Of a DNA stretch of 10,730 bases, positions 1 to 6,896 are shown one piece after another (within the stretch, counting starts at the first letter, position 1; every line of letters starts with the position of its first letter). Location of the stretch: contig JAIRNM010000167.1 in NCBI GenBank assembly GCA_031258055.1, positions 1-10,730 on the forward strand. Reading direction: 5' to 3'. The stretch comes from Bifidobacteriaceae bacterium (GTDB lineage Bacteria > Actinomycetota > Actinomycetes > Actinomycetales > WQXJ01). The notes beneath the pieces are model-generated. The model saw nothing but the letters and a program-made list of their open reading frames with translations. It made no database searches and was not told the DNA's origin. The translations under genes were made by a program, and so were the position numbers.

Positions 1-222
1 GCTGACTTACCACCAGCCGCGATCTTCACCGCCCAATACGACATCCTGCGCGGCGACGGCGAAGCCTATGCCGCTCGCCTGCAAGCCGCTGGCGTCACCG
101 TCCGGCTGCGCCGCTTCGCCGGTCTAACCCATGAGGCCGCCAGCTACACCCGCTCCCTGATAACCGCCCGCCGCTGGCAAGCCGAAGCCGCCCAGGCCAT
201 CAAGACGCATCTCAGCTACTAG
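1..222 (+). CDS. Alpha/beta hydrolase (HSL / Abhydrolase_3-like), C-terminal part
   Basis: The reading frame is open from the first base and ends at TAG 220-222, so this is the last 73 residues of a gene that starts before the window. The fragment has the usual C-terminal layout of the hormone-sensitive-lipase branch of alpha/beta hydrolases: LPPA, then a YDILRGDGE block that would carry the catalytic Asp (residue 14 of the visible part), then a region predicted to be helical, then a GLTHEAA block that would carry the catalytic His (residue 44). These enzymes hydrolyse short-chain esters in the cytoplasm. The nucleophile Ser and the HGGG oxyanion motif lie outside the window, so substrate and activity cannot be judged. 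GC-rich codons match the downstream RND gene. The next gene faces the opposite way, so this gene probably ends its transcription unit. Confidence 0.8.
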   Translation, partial: ADLPPAAIFTAQYDILRGDGEAYAARLQAAGVTVRLRRFAGLTHEAASYTRSLITARRWQAEAAQAIKTHLSY

Positions 223-285
223 ACCGCCTTTGACCAAGCACTATGCCGTCAGGCAACTCAACTCCGTTGTATTAGTTGGGGTTCC

Positions 286-774
286 TCAGTGGCCGCGGAT
301 GTCCATTTGGGTGAATGCCTGGAACGTGCTGTGGCAGAAGAACCAGTTCCCCGGGGCTGAGGCCACCAACTCGCGGCCGCCGTCCGCGCCCAGGTCTGGG
401 AATAGGTCTCCGAGCCAGTACGCCGCCTCCGGATCGATTGGCAGCGGATCGATCCGGAATTCCCTGGCGGCCTCACTGTCCAGGGCCGCGGACAACTCGG
501 CCTGGGTCAGATCGCCGCGAATGATCGCGCCGCCGACGATCTCCGTGTGGTTGCCGTTGCCCGTGTTGCCCACCCAGGAGCCGGCGTCCACCATCTCCGC
601 GTCGCTGGGCAGCTCGTAGTGGCGGATCTCAGAACGAACCGAATGGGCCTTGATGTTGTTGGCGAGAGGCCCAAAGACCAGAAAGGTCGCGGGCGGCAAG
701 ATGAAGGCCAGCGCCACCGCGACGCCGACCACCGCCAAGGTGATTTTGACGGCCCGTTTGGCACCTCGCCTCAT
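286..774 (-). CDS. Small membrane-anchored protein of unknown function
   Basis: Encodes 162 residues from the ATG at 772-774 to TGA at 286-288. A GTG at 847-849 would add 25 residues, but that extension is Arg/Pro-rich and would place the membrane segment away from the N-terminus, so I prefer the ATG; neither has a convincing ribosome binding site. Residues 1-10 are basic and residues ~11-36 form one long hydrophobic helix ending in PP, which fits a signal anchor with the rest outside the cell. The outer part (~40-162) is soluble, acidic, and contains HYELP, NTGNGNHTEIVGG and a YWLGDLFPDLG stretch. I do not recognise a family. It is divergent from the RND exporter with ~150 bp between starts, so shared regulation is possible but not shown. 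The frame is free of stops and consistent in codon use, so I think it is real. Confidence 0.65.
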   Translation of the reverse strand: MRRGAKRAVKITLAVVGVAVALAFILPPATFLVFGPLANNIKAHSVRSEIRHYELPSDAEMVDAGSWVGNTGNGNHTEIVGGAIIRGDLTQAELSAALDSEAAREFRIDPLPIDPEAAYWLGDLFPDLGADGGRELVASAPGNWFFCHSTFQAFTQMDIRGH

Positions 775-913
775 GCGGCCAGAGTCTACCGGGCGGGCGT
801 TCGGCGGGCGGTGGGCCCGTCGAGTGCCGGGCACCTGGAGCGCTCCCACAAGAAACTCTGCCGAAATCTAGCGGGAGCAGATAACCTTAAACGGATCCCC
901 CCTCTCCCCTATC

Positions 914-918
914 AGGAG
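914..918 (+). promoter_or_regulatory. Ribosome binding site deciding the RND start
   Basis: AGGAG at 914-918 directly abuts an in-frame ATG (919) and lies six bases before an in-frame GTG (925). The spacing favours GTG 925 as the true start. The protein from there begins FKLTELS, which matches how actinobacterial RND permeases usually begin. Confidence 0.6.
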
Positions 919-924
919 ATGACC

Positions 925-3900
925 GTGTTCAAGCTGACAGAGTTGTCTATGCGTCACCGCGCTGTGGTGGCGCTGATTTCCATTGCCATCATGGTGGGCG
1001 GCTGGGCCGCGGTCAGTGGCCTCCAGCAGGAGATGATCCCCTCCGTCGAGATGCCGATGGCGCTGGTCACAGCCACCAACGACGGCGTCTCGGCCGACCT
1101 GATGGAGCAGCAACTAGCGGACCACATTGAGGGCGCCATCGAATCGGTGCCAGGCGCCCGGTCGGTGTCCACGACATCGGTCAACTCCGCGCTTTACGCT
1201 CAGGTGCAGTTCCAGTACGGGACCAACATTGACACGGCAAGCGAGAAGCTGTCCACCGCCATGATGCGGGTGGCGCGGCTGCTGCCAGACGAAGTCGACA
1301 CCGCCGTCATGACGGGCTCGATGGAGGACCTGCCGGTGATCAACCTGGCGATCCGGGGGGACGACCCAGACGCGCTCGACCACATGGTCAACGACGTGCT
1401 GGAGCCCCGGCTGTCCCGCCTGGAGAACGTGCGGTCCGTGACCGTGACCGGGTTCCAGCCCGATGAAGCCGTGATCACGCCCCGCTCGGAGGACCTGGCG
1501 GCCAAAGGCGTCGCCATGGACCGGGTCAACTCGGTCCTGGCCGACAACGGGGTGGCGATCTCGGCCGGCTCGGTCACCGAGGGCGACCTGACCCTGTCTG
1601 TGCAGACCGGCGGCGCGATCGAAAGTCTGGAAGCGCTGGGGGAACTGCTCCTCGGCAAGACCCCCGACGGCGAGGCGGTGACCCTGGCCGATGTCGCGGA
1701 CGTGGTCCAGCGCCCGCAGGAGACCAACTCGCGTTCCCGGCTGGACGGGGAGATGGCTGTCTCTTTGTCCGTCACCAAGACCCCGCAGGGCAACACCGTG
1801 GACGTCTCGCACGCGGTAGTCGAGGTGCTGGAATCTCTCCAAGCCGCCTTCGACCAGGCCGGACTCCGCGCCGGGATAGTGTTCGACCAGGGGCCGTTCA
1901 TCGAGAGTTCCATTACCGGCCTGGTTGAGGAGGGCCTGCTCGGCCTGGGATTCGCCGTCCTCGTGATCTTGCTGTTCTTGGGCTCGGCGCGAGCCACGCT
2001 GGTCTCCGCGGTCTCCATCCCGCTGTCGCTGCTGATGGCGTTCGTGGGGTTGAGTTGGACCGGAGAGACCCTGAACATTCTTACGCTGGCCGCCATCACA
2101 ATGGCGATCGGCCGGGTGGTGGACGATTCGATCGTGGTGATCGAGAACATCAAGCGCCACCTGTCATACGGGGAAGAAAAGAAGCGGGCCATCCTGAGCG
2201 CGGTCAAAGAGGTTGGCGGCGCCGTCGCGTCTTCGACCTTCTGCACCGCCGCCGTGTTTGTGCCGCTGGGGTTCATTGGCGGGATGGTCGGCGAGTTGTT
2301 CCGCCCCTTCGGGCCCACGGTCGCAATCGCCCTGTGCGCTTCGCTGCTGGTCGCGCTGACCATAGTGCCGGTGCTGGCCTACTGGTTTGTCCAGGCGCCG
2401 GTGGCGATCGACCAGGCGGACCAGGCCCAACAGCGCGAGCAGGCGGAGGCGCGCGAGCGGCGGTCAATCTGGCAGCGCCTGTACATCCCAACTCTGCGGG
2501 GCGCCCTACGGCACCCGGTGGTGACGTTGAGCGCTGCGGCGGCCGTGCTGGTGGGGACCGGTTTCTTGGTGCCCACCCTTGAGACCAACTTCCTGGGCGA
2601 CATCGGCGGGAACACTATCACTGTCAACCAAACGTTCCGCGCCGGGGTTTCCCTTGGCGCCCAGGACCTCCAGGTCCAGGCCACCGAGGAGGCGATCGCC
2701 GAGGTGGACGGCGTTGAATCGGTTCTGGCCCGGTTTGGCGCTGGCGGCGTCACAATGATGAGCTTCTCCGCCGAGCCGTTGGCGCTCTATTACGTTTCTT
2801 TGGAGGACGATGCCGACACGGCGTCCGTTGTGCGCGCCGTCCGCGATGCCGTCGTCGATTCGCAGGAGGCGCTTGTCGGCCAAACTTCCGTCAGCTCGAG
2901 CGAATCCTCCATGCTGGTCTCGACATCGGTCGACTTGATTGTGCGGGCCACCGACAGCTCGACTCTGGTCGATGCGGCTGCGATGGTGGAGAAGGCCGCA
3001 CGGGACACGCCCGGCGCCATTGACGTGGTCAACAACCTGGCCGACGACCAGCCGCGCGTGCAGGTCACAGTCGACCCGGACAAGGTAGCCGACCACGGCC
3101 TGACCGTCACCGCGGTGGCGGCGCTTCTTAGGGGCCTGACGACCACAACCCAGATCGGCTCGCTGGAGACAGCGGACCAGGGCGAGGTCCCAGTGGTTGT
3201 TTCGCTCGGCGACGGAGCGGACAACGTGGACGATCTGAAGGCGCTGCCGGTGCTGACCACCCCCGCCGGAGACATCAGACTCGACGAACTCGCGGACATC
3301 GCGGTGACCGACCGGCCCGTCTCGCTCAGCCGGATGGACGGGGAGCGCTCGGCCACCATATCGGTGACCCCAGCCAGCGACGACTTGGGGCTGTTGACCG
3401 GCGGACTGACCGGCGCCATCGAAGACTTGGAGTTGCCGGTCGGCGCGACCGTGGAGGTGGCCGGCGTAGCGGCGGAGATGGACCAGGCGTTCGCGGACCT
3501 AGCGGCGGCGCTCGCCATCGCCATCCTGATCGTGTTCATCCTGATGGTGGCCACTTTCGGCTCCATGCTGCAGCCGTTCATCTTACTCATCGCCATCCCG
3601 TTCGCCGCCACCGGCGCCCTGGTGACCCTGGTGGCGACAGATACCCCGATGGGGGTGCCAGCATTCATCGGGCTGCTGCTGCTGGTCGGGATTGTAGTCG
3701 CGAACGCCATCGTGCTGATCGACTTGACCAACCAGTACCGCCGCGCCAACCTGCCCTTGGACCAGGCGATCGAGGAAGGAGCGCGGAAACGGCTGCGACC
3801 CATTTTGATGACCGCGGCCGCCACTGTCTTCGCGCTGATCCCGATGGCGGTGGGCTGGACCGGCGGGGGCGGGTCGTTCATCTCACGGCCGCTGGCTCTG

Positions 3901-4890
3901 GTGGTGATCGGGGGGCTGGCCACGTCCACCGCACTGACCTTGGTGGTGGTGCCGGTGCTGTACCGCTTCGAGGCACTTGCGCACGACAAGCGTGAGGCCC
4001 GCCGCGAAGCCCGGTTGGAGCGGCGGCGGCGCCAACGCCTGGCCGAACGAGAGGCTCGCCTGGCAGCGCTCGCTTCCGCCTTGGTCGGAGAAGTCAGCCC
4101 CGTCTCGGAGCCGGAAGCGGACTTGTCCGATGCCGCCCCTGCTGACCCAGCCTCGCCCGAAGTGGCCGCCGAACCGGCACTCGCCGTGATGGCCGAGGTG
4201 GAGCGGCGCCTGTCAGACCGCTTGGCGAGCCAGGCACTAGCTGGCCCGACGGGGTTGACGGACCTAAGGGAGCCGTTGGCCTTCGACTCGGCGGGACTGG
4301 TCGCGCTTGGGTCTTCGACCGCCTCGCCCGATGCCGACCGGAGCGGTTCGGACCCAGTAGCCGGGCCGGAGAACATGGCTGCAGCCGCCGGGGCCCCCCA
4401 CGGAGCCGAGGCGACAGAAGCGGGCGACGCGACCAGCTTGGACGAGTCGGCCGACTTGGACAATCTGGCCAAGTTGTCCGACCTGGCCGGGTCCGACGGC
4501 CCGGCGTGGAAGCAGAGCGGCCGGGAACCGGTCGGCGAACCTGCGCTGTCCGCGGCCGAGCGCGCGCGGATCGAGGCCGAGGCTGACGCCCGCGCCCGGA
4601 CGCGAGAGTTCTCACTGGGAGCCGAGCGCGCTCCGCTGCCTCGGCGCACGCCTGTGCAGACTGCCGGGCTGGGGTCGGCGCGGCGGGCCGGGGCCTGGCG
4701 GGCGGGCGCCCCAAGCTCTGCTGCGGACGACTGGGACGACATCTACGAGCGGCTCGGCATCCCCCGCCCGGAGCCGTGGGTGCCGAGCGTACTGGCCCTG
4801 CGTCTTAGGCGGCCCAGGCCCGAACCCGAAGCGACCGCGGCCGACCGCTCCGCCCGGCTTGAAGCACCCCGAGTGCGGAAGAACACTTAG
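925..4890 (+). CDS. RND-family efflux permease (HAE1/SwrC-like) with long C-terminal tail
   Basis: Encodes ~1321 residues. RND permeases are proton-driven exporters of hydrophobic compounds in the cytoplasmic membrane. Order of parts: TM1 (~13-33), first outer loop (~34-328), TM2-6 (~334-490), a basic inner linker, TM7 (~532-552), second outer loop, TM8-12 (~858-1013), then a tail from ~1018 to 1321. The proton-relay pair is present as D400-D401 in a VVDDSIVVIEN motif, and R958 stands in RLRPILMT. The lysine of E. coli AcrB TM10 (K940) is replaced by A926 (context VVANAIVLID), a change I associate with Gram-positive SwrC-type members. No adaptor or outer-membrane channel gene is nearby, as expected for a monoderm. 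A normal family member is ~1020-1060 residues; the extra ~300 residues begin with an Arg/Glu-rich, probably helical stretch and continue as low-complexity Ala/Glu/Asp/Pro sequence, probably disordered. The open frame extends upstream to 547, but that part is antisense to the divergent gene. Confidence 0.93.
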   Translation: MFKLTELSMRHRAVVALISIAIMVGGWAAVSGLQQEMIPSVEMPMALVTATNDGVSADLMEQQLADHIEGAIESVPGARSVSTTSVNSALYAQVQFQYGTNIDTASEKLSTAMMRVARLLPDEVDTAVMTGSMEDLPVINLAIRGDDPDALDHMVNDVLEPRLSRLENVRSVTVTGFQPDEAVITPRSEDLAAKGVAMDRVNSVLADNGVAISAGSVTEGDLTLSVQTGGAIESLEALGELLLGKTPDGEAVTLADVADVVQRPQETNSRSRLDGEMAVSLSVTKTPQGNTVDVSHAVVEVLESLQAAFDQAGLRAGIVFDQGPFIESSITGLVEEGLLGLGFAVLVILLFLGSARATLVSAVSIPLSLLMAFVGLSWTGETLNILTLAAITMAIGRVVDDSIVVIENIKRHLSYGEEKKRAILSAVKEVGGAVASSTFCTAAVFVPLGFIGGMVGELFRPFGPTVAIALCASLLVALTIVPVLAYWFVQAPVAIDQADQAQQREQAEARERRSIWQRLYIPTLRGALRHPVVTLSAAAAVLVGTGFLVPTLETNFLGDIGGNTITVNQTFRAGVSLGAQDLQVQATEEAIAEVDGVESVLARFGAGGVTMMSFSAEPLALYYVSLEDDADTASVVRAVRDAVVDSQEALVGQTSVSSSESSMLVSTSVDLIVRATDSSTLVDAAAMVEKAARDTPGAIDVVNNLADDQPRVQVTVDPDKVADHGLTVTAVAALLRGLTTTTQIGSLETADQGEVPVVVSLGDGADNVDDLKALPVLTTPAGDIRLDELADIAVTDRPVSLSRMDGERSATISVTPASDDLGLLTGGLTGAIEDLELPVGATVEVAGVAAEMDQAFADLAAALAIAILIVFILMVATFGSMLQPFILLIAIPFAATGALVTLVATDTPMGVPAFIGLLLLVGIVVANAIVLIDLTNQYRRANLPLDQAIEEGARKRLRPILMTAAATVFALIPMAVGWTGGGGSFISRPLALVVIGGLATSTALTLVVVPVLYRFEALAHDKREARREARLERRRRQRLAEREARLAALASALVGEVSPVSEPEADLSDAAPADPASPEVAAEPALAVMAEVERRLSDRLASQALAGPTGLTDLREPLAFDSAGLVALGSSTASPDADRSGSDPVAGPENMAAAAGAPHGAEATEAGDATSLDESADLDNLAKLSDLAGSDGPAWKQSGREPVGEPALSAAERARIEAEADARARTREFSLGAERAPLPRRTPVQTAGLGSARRAGAWRAGAPSSAADDWDDIYERLGIPRPEPWVPSVLALRLRRPRPEPEATAADRSARLEAPRVRKNT

Positions 4891-4932
4891 GAGCGTGAGT
4901 TGAGTGACTGTCCGGCGCATCCAGATCGGAAG

Positions 4933-4960
4933 GTCATCGGTCGAGTTAGCGTCATCGGTC
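4933..4960. repeat. 10-bp direct repeat downstream of the RND gene
   Basis: GTCATCGGTC occurs at 4933-4942 and again at 4951-4960, start to start 18 bp. It lies between the end of the RND gene and the end of the doubtful minus-strand ORF. It could be a protein-binding site or a small duplication; nothing assigns a role. Confidence 0.45.
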
Positions 4961-5258
4961 AAGCTGCAGCCGCGCCCAGCCCGCAGCGGGTGACCTGATC
5001 GCGGAGCAGGAGAACAGAGGCGCCGATCAGCGCTGTGATGGTCGCCTCGCTATTGCGCTCGATCGCTCCGCTCAGTCCACTCGCCGCCGCCACCACTCGC
5101 AGACGAACGCGCAGGGCAGTGACGCTCTCGGCGTCGAGTCCCGCCCATGTTTCCCGGATGGCCTCGACCAGCGCCCGCATCGGCGGCTCGTTAGCCGGCC
5201 GCGCCTGCCTCGCTTGCCGCATCAGCCTCGCACTCCCGGATCGGACCGCCACTGCCAC
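4959..5258 (-). CDS. Possible small hypothetical protein
   Basis: An open frame of 99 residues from GTG 5256-5258 to TGA 4959-4961. The codons are G/C-ending in the way expected of a high-GC host (many CTG, GTC, ATC, GAG), and the product is predicted to be mostly helical, with an Arg/Ala-rich start, an MRALVEAIRETW segment (from residue 27) and a final hydrophobic TALIGASVLLL segment. AGAGGG lies only three bases before the GTG, an unusually short spacing. Internal ATGs at 5222 and 5180 are alternative starts. I recognise no family. It lies convergent to the RND gene and at the edge of the mobile-element debris. In high-GC DNA a chance frame of this length is quite possible, so this stays tentative. 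Confidence 0.35.
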   Translation of the reverse strand: MAVAVRSGSARLMRQARQARPANEPPMRALVEAIRETWAGLDAESVTALRVRLRVVAAASGLSGAIERNSEATITALIGASVLLLRDQVTRCGLGAAAA

Positions 5259-5330
5259 TGTCCCTCTGGATCTGTCATCGAAAAGAGTTATGCGTTATGC
5301 ACCGGATGCTACCGGGGGTAGATGGTGCGC

Positions 5331-5362
5331 ACCTGCCTGGTCAATCAACTCACCAGGCAGGT
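5331..5362. repeat. Perfect 11-bp inverted repeat with 10-base loop
   Basis: ACCTGCCTGGT at 5331-5341 is the exact reverse complement of 5352-5362, separated by ten bases. There is no T-run on either side, so it is not a standard intrinsic terminator. It sits immediately before the relaxase-like fragment. It could be an operator, a recombination or transfer-related hairpin, or the end of a lost element. Confidence 0.75.
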
Positions 5363-5366
5363 CAGC

Positions 5367-5477
5367 GTGAAAGGCGGGGTGGTTTTGGTCCGGGGCTTGG
5401 GCGCGGCCGCGCGGCGTTACGTCGGGGCCGACCACTCCCGCGCCGACGACCCGCACCGGCACATCCACTTGCAGATC
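5367..5477 (+). pseudogene. Fragment of a MobF-type (TrwC/TraA-like) conjugative relaxase
   Basis: In the frame containing 5367-5477 the translation includes RRYVGADHSRADDPHRHIHLQ. The HRHIH cluster fits the three-histidine metal site (HUH) of MobF relaxases, and the surrounding GADHSRADDPHRHLHLQ-type wording is what I recall from actinobacterial TraA-like relaxases. A relaxase nicks the origin of transfer and pilots the strand during conjugation. Only ~37 residues around the motif remain: the N-terminal catalytic tyrosines, the rest of the relaxase domain and the helicase half are absent, and similarity stops right after HLQI. The frame runs on into the integrase fragment, so the two relics are fused by deletion. 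Treat it as a scar of a conjugative or mobilisable element, not a working gene. Confidence 0.55.
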
Positions 5478-5522
5478 CCCTCCGCGAAGTCTCGAAGATC
5501 GCGGCCGAGGCTCCGGAGGTGC

Positions 5523-5840
5523 GTGTTGGCGGTCGACGAGGTCCGGGCCTTGCGGGCGCAACTGCGGGGCGACAAGAAAACCGCGCGCGGCGGCCTGCCG
5601 GAGGTGGACACCGTAGAGCACCAGTGACGCATGTACCGCGACCGGCACCCCGAATGGAAGTCGGTGACCCCCAAGACCTTCCGCAAGACCGTGGGCACCG
5701 CCATAGACCGCGCCGCCAACAGCAAAGACGCAGCCGCCCAACTCACCCATTCTTCGGACGCAGTGACGAAGCGCCACTACATTGAGAAGTCCGATGCGGG
5801 GCCAGACAACACGGCCATCCTGGAGGCATTCGCTGGATAG
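5523..5840 (+). pseudogene. Truncated tyrosine recombinase (phage-type integrase), C-terminal relic
   Basis: The frame carries DEVRALRAQLRGDKK, then an in-frame TGA at 5625-5627, then from the ATG at 5631 the C-terminal catalytic box of an actinobacterial integrase: WKSVTPKTFRKT, a helix, AAQLTHSSDAVTKRHYIEK, and a tail ending at TAG 5838-5840. Counting from M5631, the box-II Arg is R18, the LGH histidine is H40 (here LTH) and the nucleophilic tyrosine is Y50. The first box-II histidine is K15, a change tolerated in some integrases. Missing are the N-terminal arm-binding and core-binding domains and the first catalytic Arg, plus about ten residues around the stop. It cannot be active alone. 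It lies ~0.8 kb outside the att-like repeat at 6625 and may be what is left of the integrase of this or an earlier element. Confidence 0.8.
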
Positions 5841-5879
5841 TAACAGCGGGATCCACAGTTCCAGGTCAAAGGGCGACTC

Positions 5880-6350
5880 GTGGGTGCCCGCGCGATCCTA
5901 GCGGCCGTGCGGAGCGCTGAGAAGCGAGTGCAAAAGGCCTCCGAAACTTTCCCCATCTATGTCGGCCTTCTTGCTGATTTGACGATTGTGATGGGTGAAC
6001 AGGCCAAGTCGGCGATGGACCGGACCTATGATCTGGTGAACGACGCGCTCGCCTGCTGTCGGTCGCGCACGCCCGAAGAGAACAAGGAGCTTGCGAGCGC
6101 GATCAGGAAGCCTCTCATCAAGAAGGCGACGTATCACGGAGCAACGCTCGGACCTGATGCGGCCAAGGAGGGACCTGATGCGGCCAAGGAGCTTGGGCTC
6201 CCGGTCGCGGACGCGGACCTTGACGGCCAAGAATGGAAGACGATCTGGGCGCTCTGGACAAGGTACTTTTCGGTTGGCGTCTGGCCTGAGGGCCGCCTTG
6301 GCGTTTACGAGGGCGAACTCGCCTCTCAGATCATTGAGTACGCCAGTTAA
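5880..6350 (+). CDS. Hypothetical 156-aa protein
   Basis: Starts at GTG 5880 with AAAGGG at 5868-5873 at good spacing, and stops at TAA 6348-6350. The N-terminal half (residues ~5-60) is predicted helical and includes AEKRVQKASETFP and LADLTIVMGEQAKSAMDRTY; a linker with a duplicated GPDAAKE follows (91-104), then ELGLPVADADLDG and a Trp/aromatic-rich end (WKTIWALWTRYFSVGVWPEG, then YEGELASQII). The combination of an H-G-x-x-L-x-x-x-x-A-x-x-LGLPV-like segment and an aromatic tail reminds me weakly of the C-terminus of SDH-type Clp-fold serine proteinases. No Ser-Lys catalytic region is present, so if that is right this is a detached C-terminal domain. It starts 39 bp after the integrase relic in the same direction and may be passenger DNA. 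The start signals and codon pattern suggest a real gene; its function is unknown. Confidence 0.6.
   Translation: MGARAILAAVRSAEKRVQKASETFPIYVGLLADLTIVMGEQAKSAMDRTYDLVNDALACCRSRTPEENKELASAIRKPLIKKATYHGATLGPDAAKEGPDAAKELGLPVADADLDGQEWKTIWALWTRYFSVGVWPEGRLGVYEGELASQIIEYAS
6150..6191 (+). repeat. Two perfect tandem copies of a 21-bp unit inside the 5880-6350 gene
   Basis: Positions 6150-6170 and 6171-6191 are identical 21-mers, each encoding GPDAAKE, so the reading frame is kept. The absence of any difference suggests a recent slippage duplication. Confidence 0.9.
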
Positions 6351-6624
6351 CTAGTGTCTGCCGGGAGTGCCGGAGCAGGAGAATGCCCGACGATCCTTCG
6401 GCAGCAGCGCCTGTCGCTCAAGGCCTCTCGTCGCTTCGAGTGCGAGAGTCCAAGGTGACTCACATGCGCCGACCCGTGAAACGCAAACCCCAGGCAACTC
6501 TGCGAGAGTGCTCGCCCTACCAAAGTTCAGGCGCACCACGAAGTGAAAGCGATGAGTAAGTGATGAGTCCGAACCCATGAGCGTTCGGAACACCGGCGAC
6601 CACAAGCCTGTGATCTGCGCATTT

Positions 6625-6666
6625 GAGCCACCTATCGGAATCGAACCCGAGACCTATTCTTTGCGG
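6625..6666. repeat. Left att-like repeat (tRNA 3'-half-like)
   Basis: These 42 bases recur at 9251-9292 in the same orientation with 38 identities, the last 30 (6637-6666) being perfect. Read on the minus strand the repeat has the order of a tRNA 3' half: end of anticodon loop, AGAAT stem strand, AGGTC variable region, T-loop TTCGATT, acceptor strand AGGTGGC. In this copy the T-stem halves do not pair properly (TCGGG against CCGAT), as if two different sources had been joined at the T-loop. There is no tRNA 5' half beside it, so this is not a working tRNA gene. Confidence 0.7.
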
Positions 6667-6784
6667 TTGGTTGGCTTCCAACGGTTAGCGTGGGATCGCG
6701 TTAGCTTCCGTAAACTGCCGTTGACCAGGCCCGATGCCGTGTCGTGACTTTCGCTGGTTGCCATCGGTTCACTGGTTCGCGTTC

Positions 6785-6806
6785 AATCCGTGGGGTTTTC
6801 ATGGGG
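6785..6806 (+). repeat. Left arm-like repeat
   Basis: This 22-mer differs from 9160-9181 at two positions only. Inside it, two octamers (CCGTGGGG and TCATGGGG) stand 11 bp apart, about one helical turn. Short direct repeats phased on one face of the helix, ~120 bp from the core, resemble integrase arm sites or excisionase sites. Confidence 0.5.
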
Positions 6807-6896
6807 TGAGCGGTCACTATGAGCTGCCCGACCAGCCCCCCGGCTGCCGCTGGGGTGGTCGCCCCGTGTTCTTACTGGACACAACACATCTTGGCC

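Larger units (their letters stand above)
6351..6896. other. 546-bp stretch without a supported gene
   Basis: No open frame here has convincing start signals or composition. It contains a 6-bp-stem hairpin with an 8-base loop at 6569-6588 (no T-run), the left att-like repeat (6625-6666), and the left arm-like repeat (6785-6806). The outer part (6351-6624) is AT-richer than the RND gene and shows nothing else I can name. Confidence 0.6.

Noticed and set aside
547..924. Upstream extension of the RND open frame
   Set aside because: It is antisense to the 286-774 gene, reads Arg/Gly/His-rich, and the AGGAG site and family-like N-terminus place the start at 925.
2790..4742. 650-codon minus-strand frame
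   Set aside because: Antisense shadow of the RND gene; Ser/Ala/Arg-rich with no domain, produced by high-GC codon bias.
5295..5777. 160-codon minus-strand and 162-codon plus-strand frames over the relaxase/integrase relics
   Set aside because: Neither shows family motifs; the recognisable integrase residues lie in the third frame.
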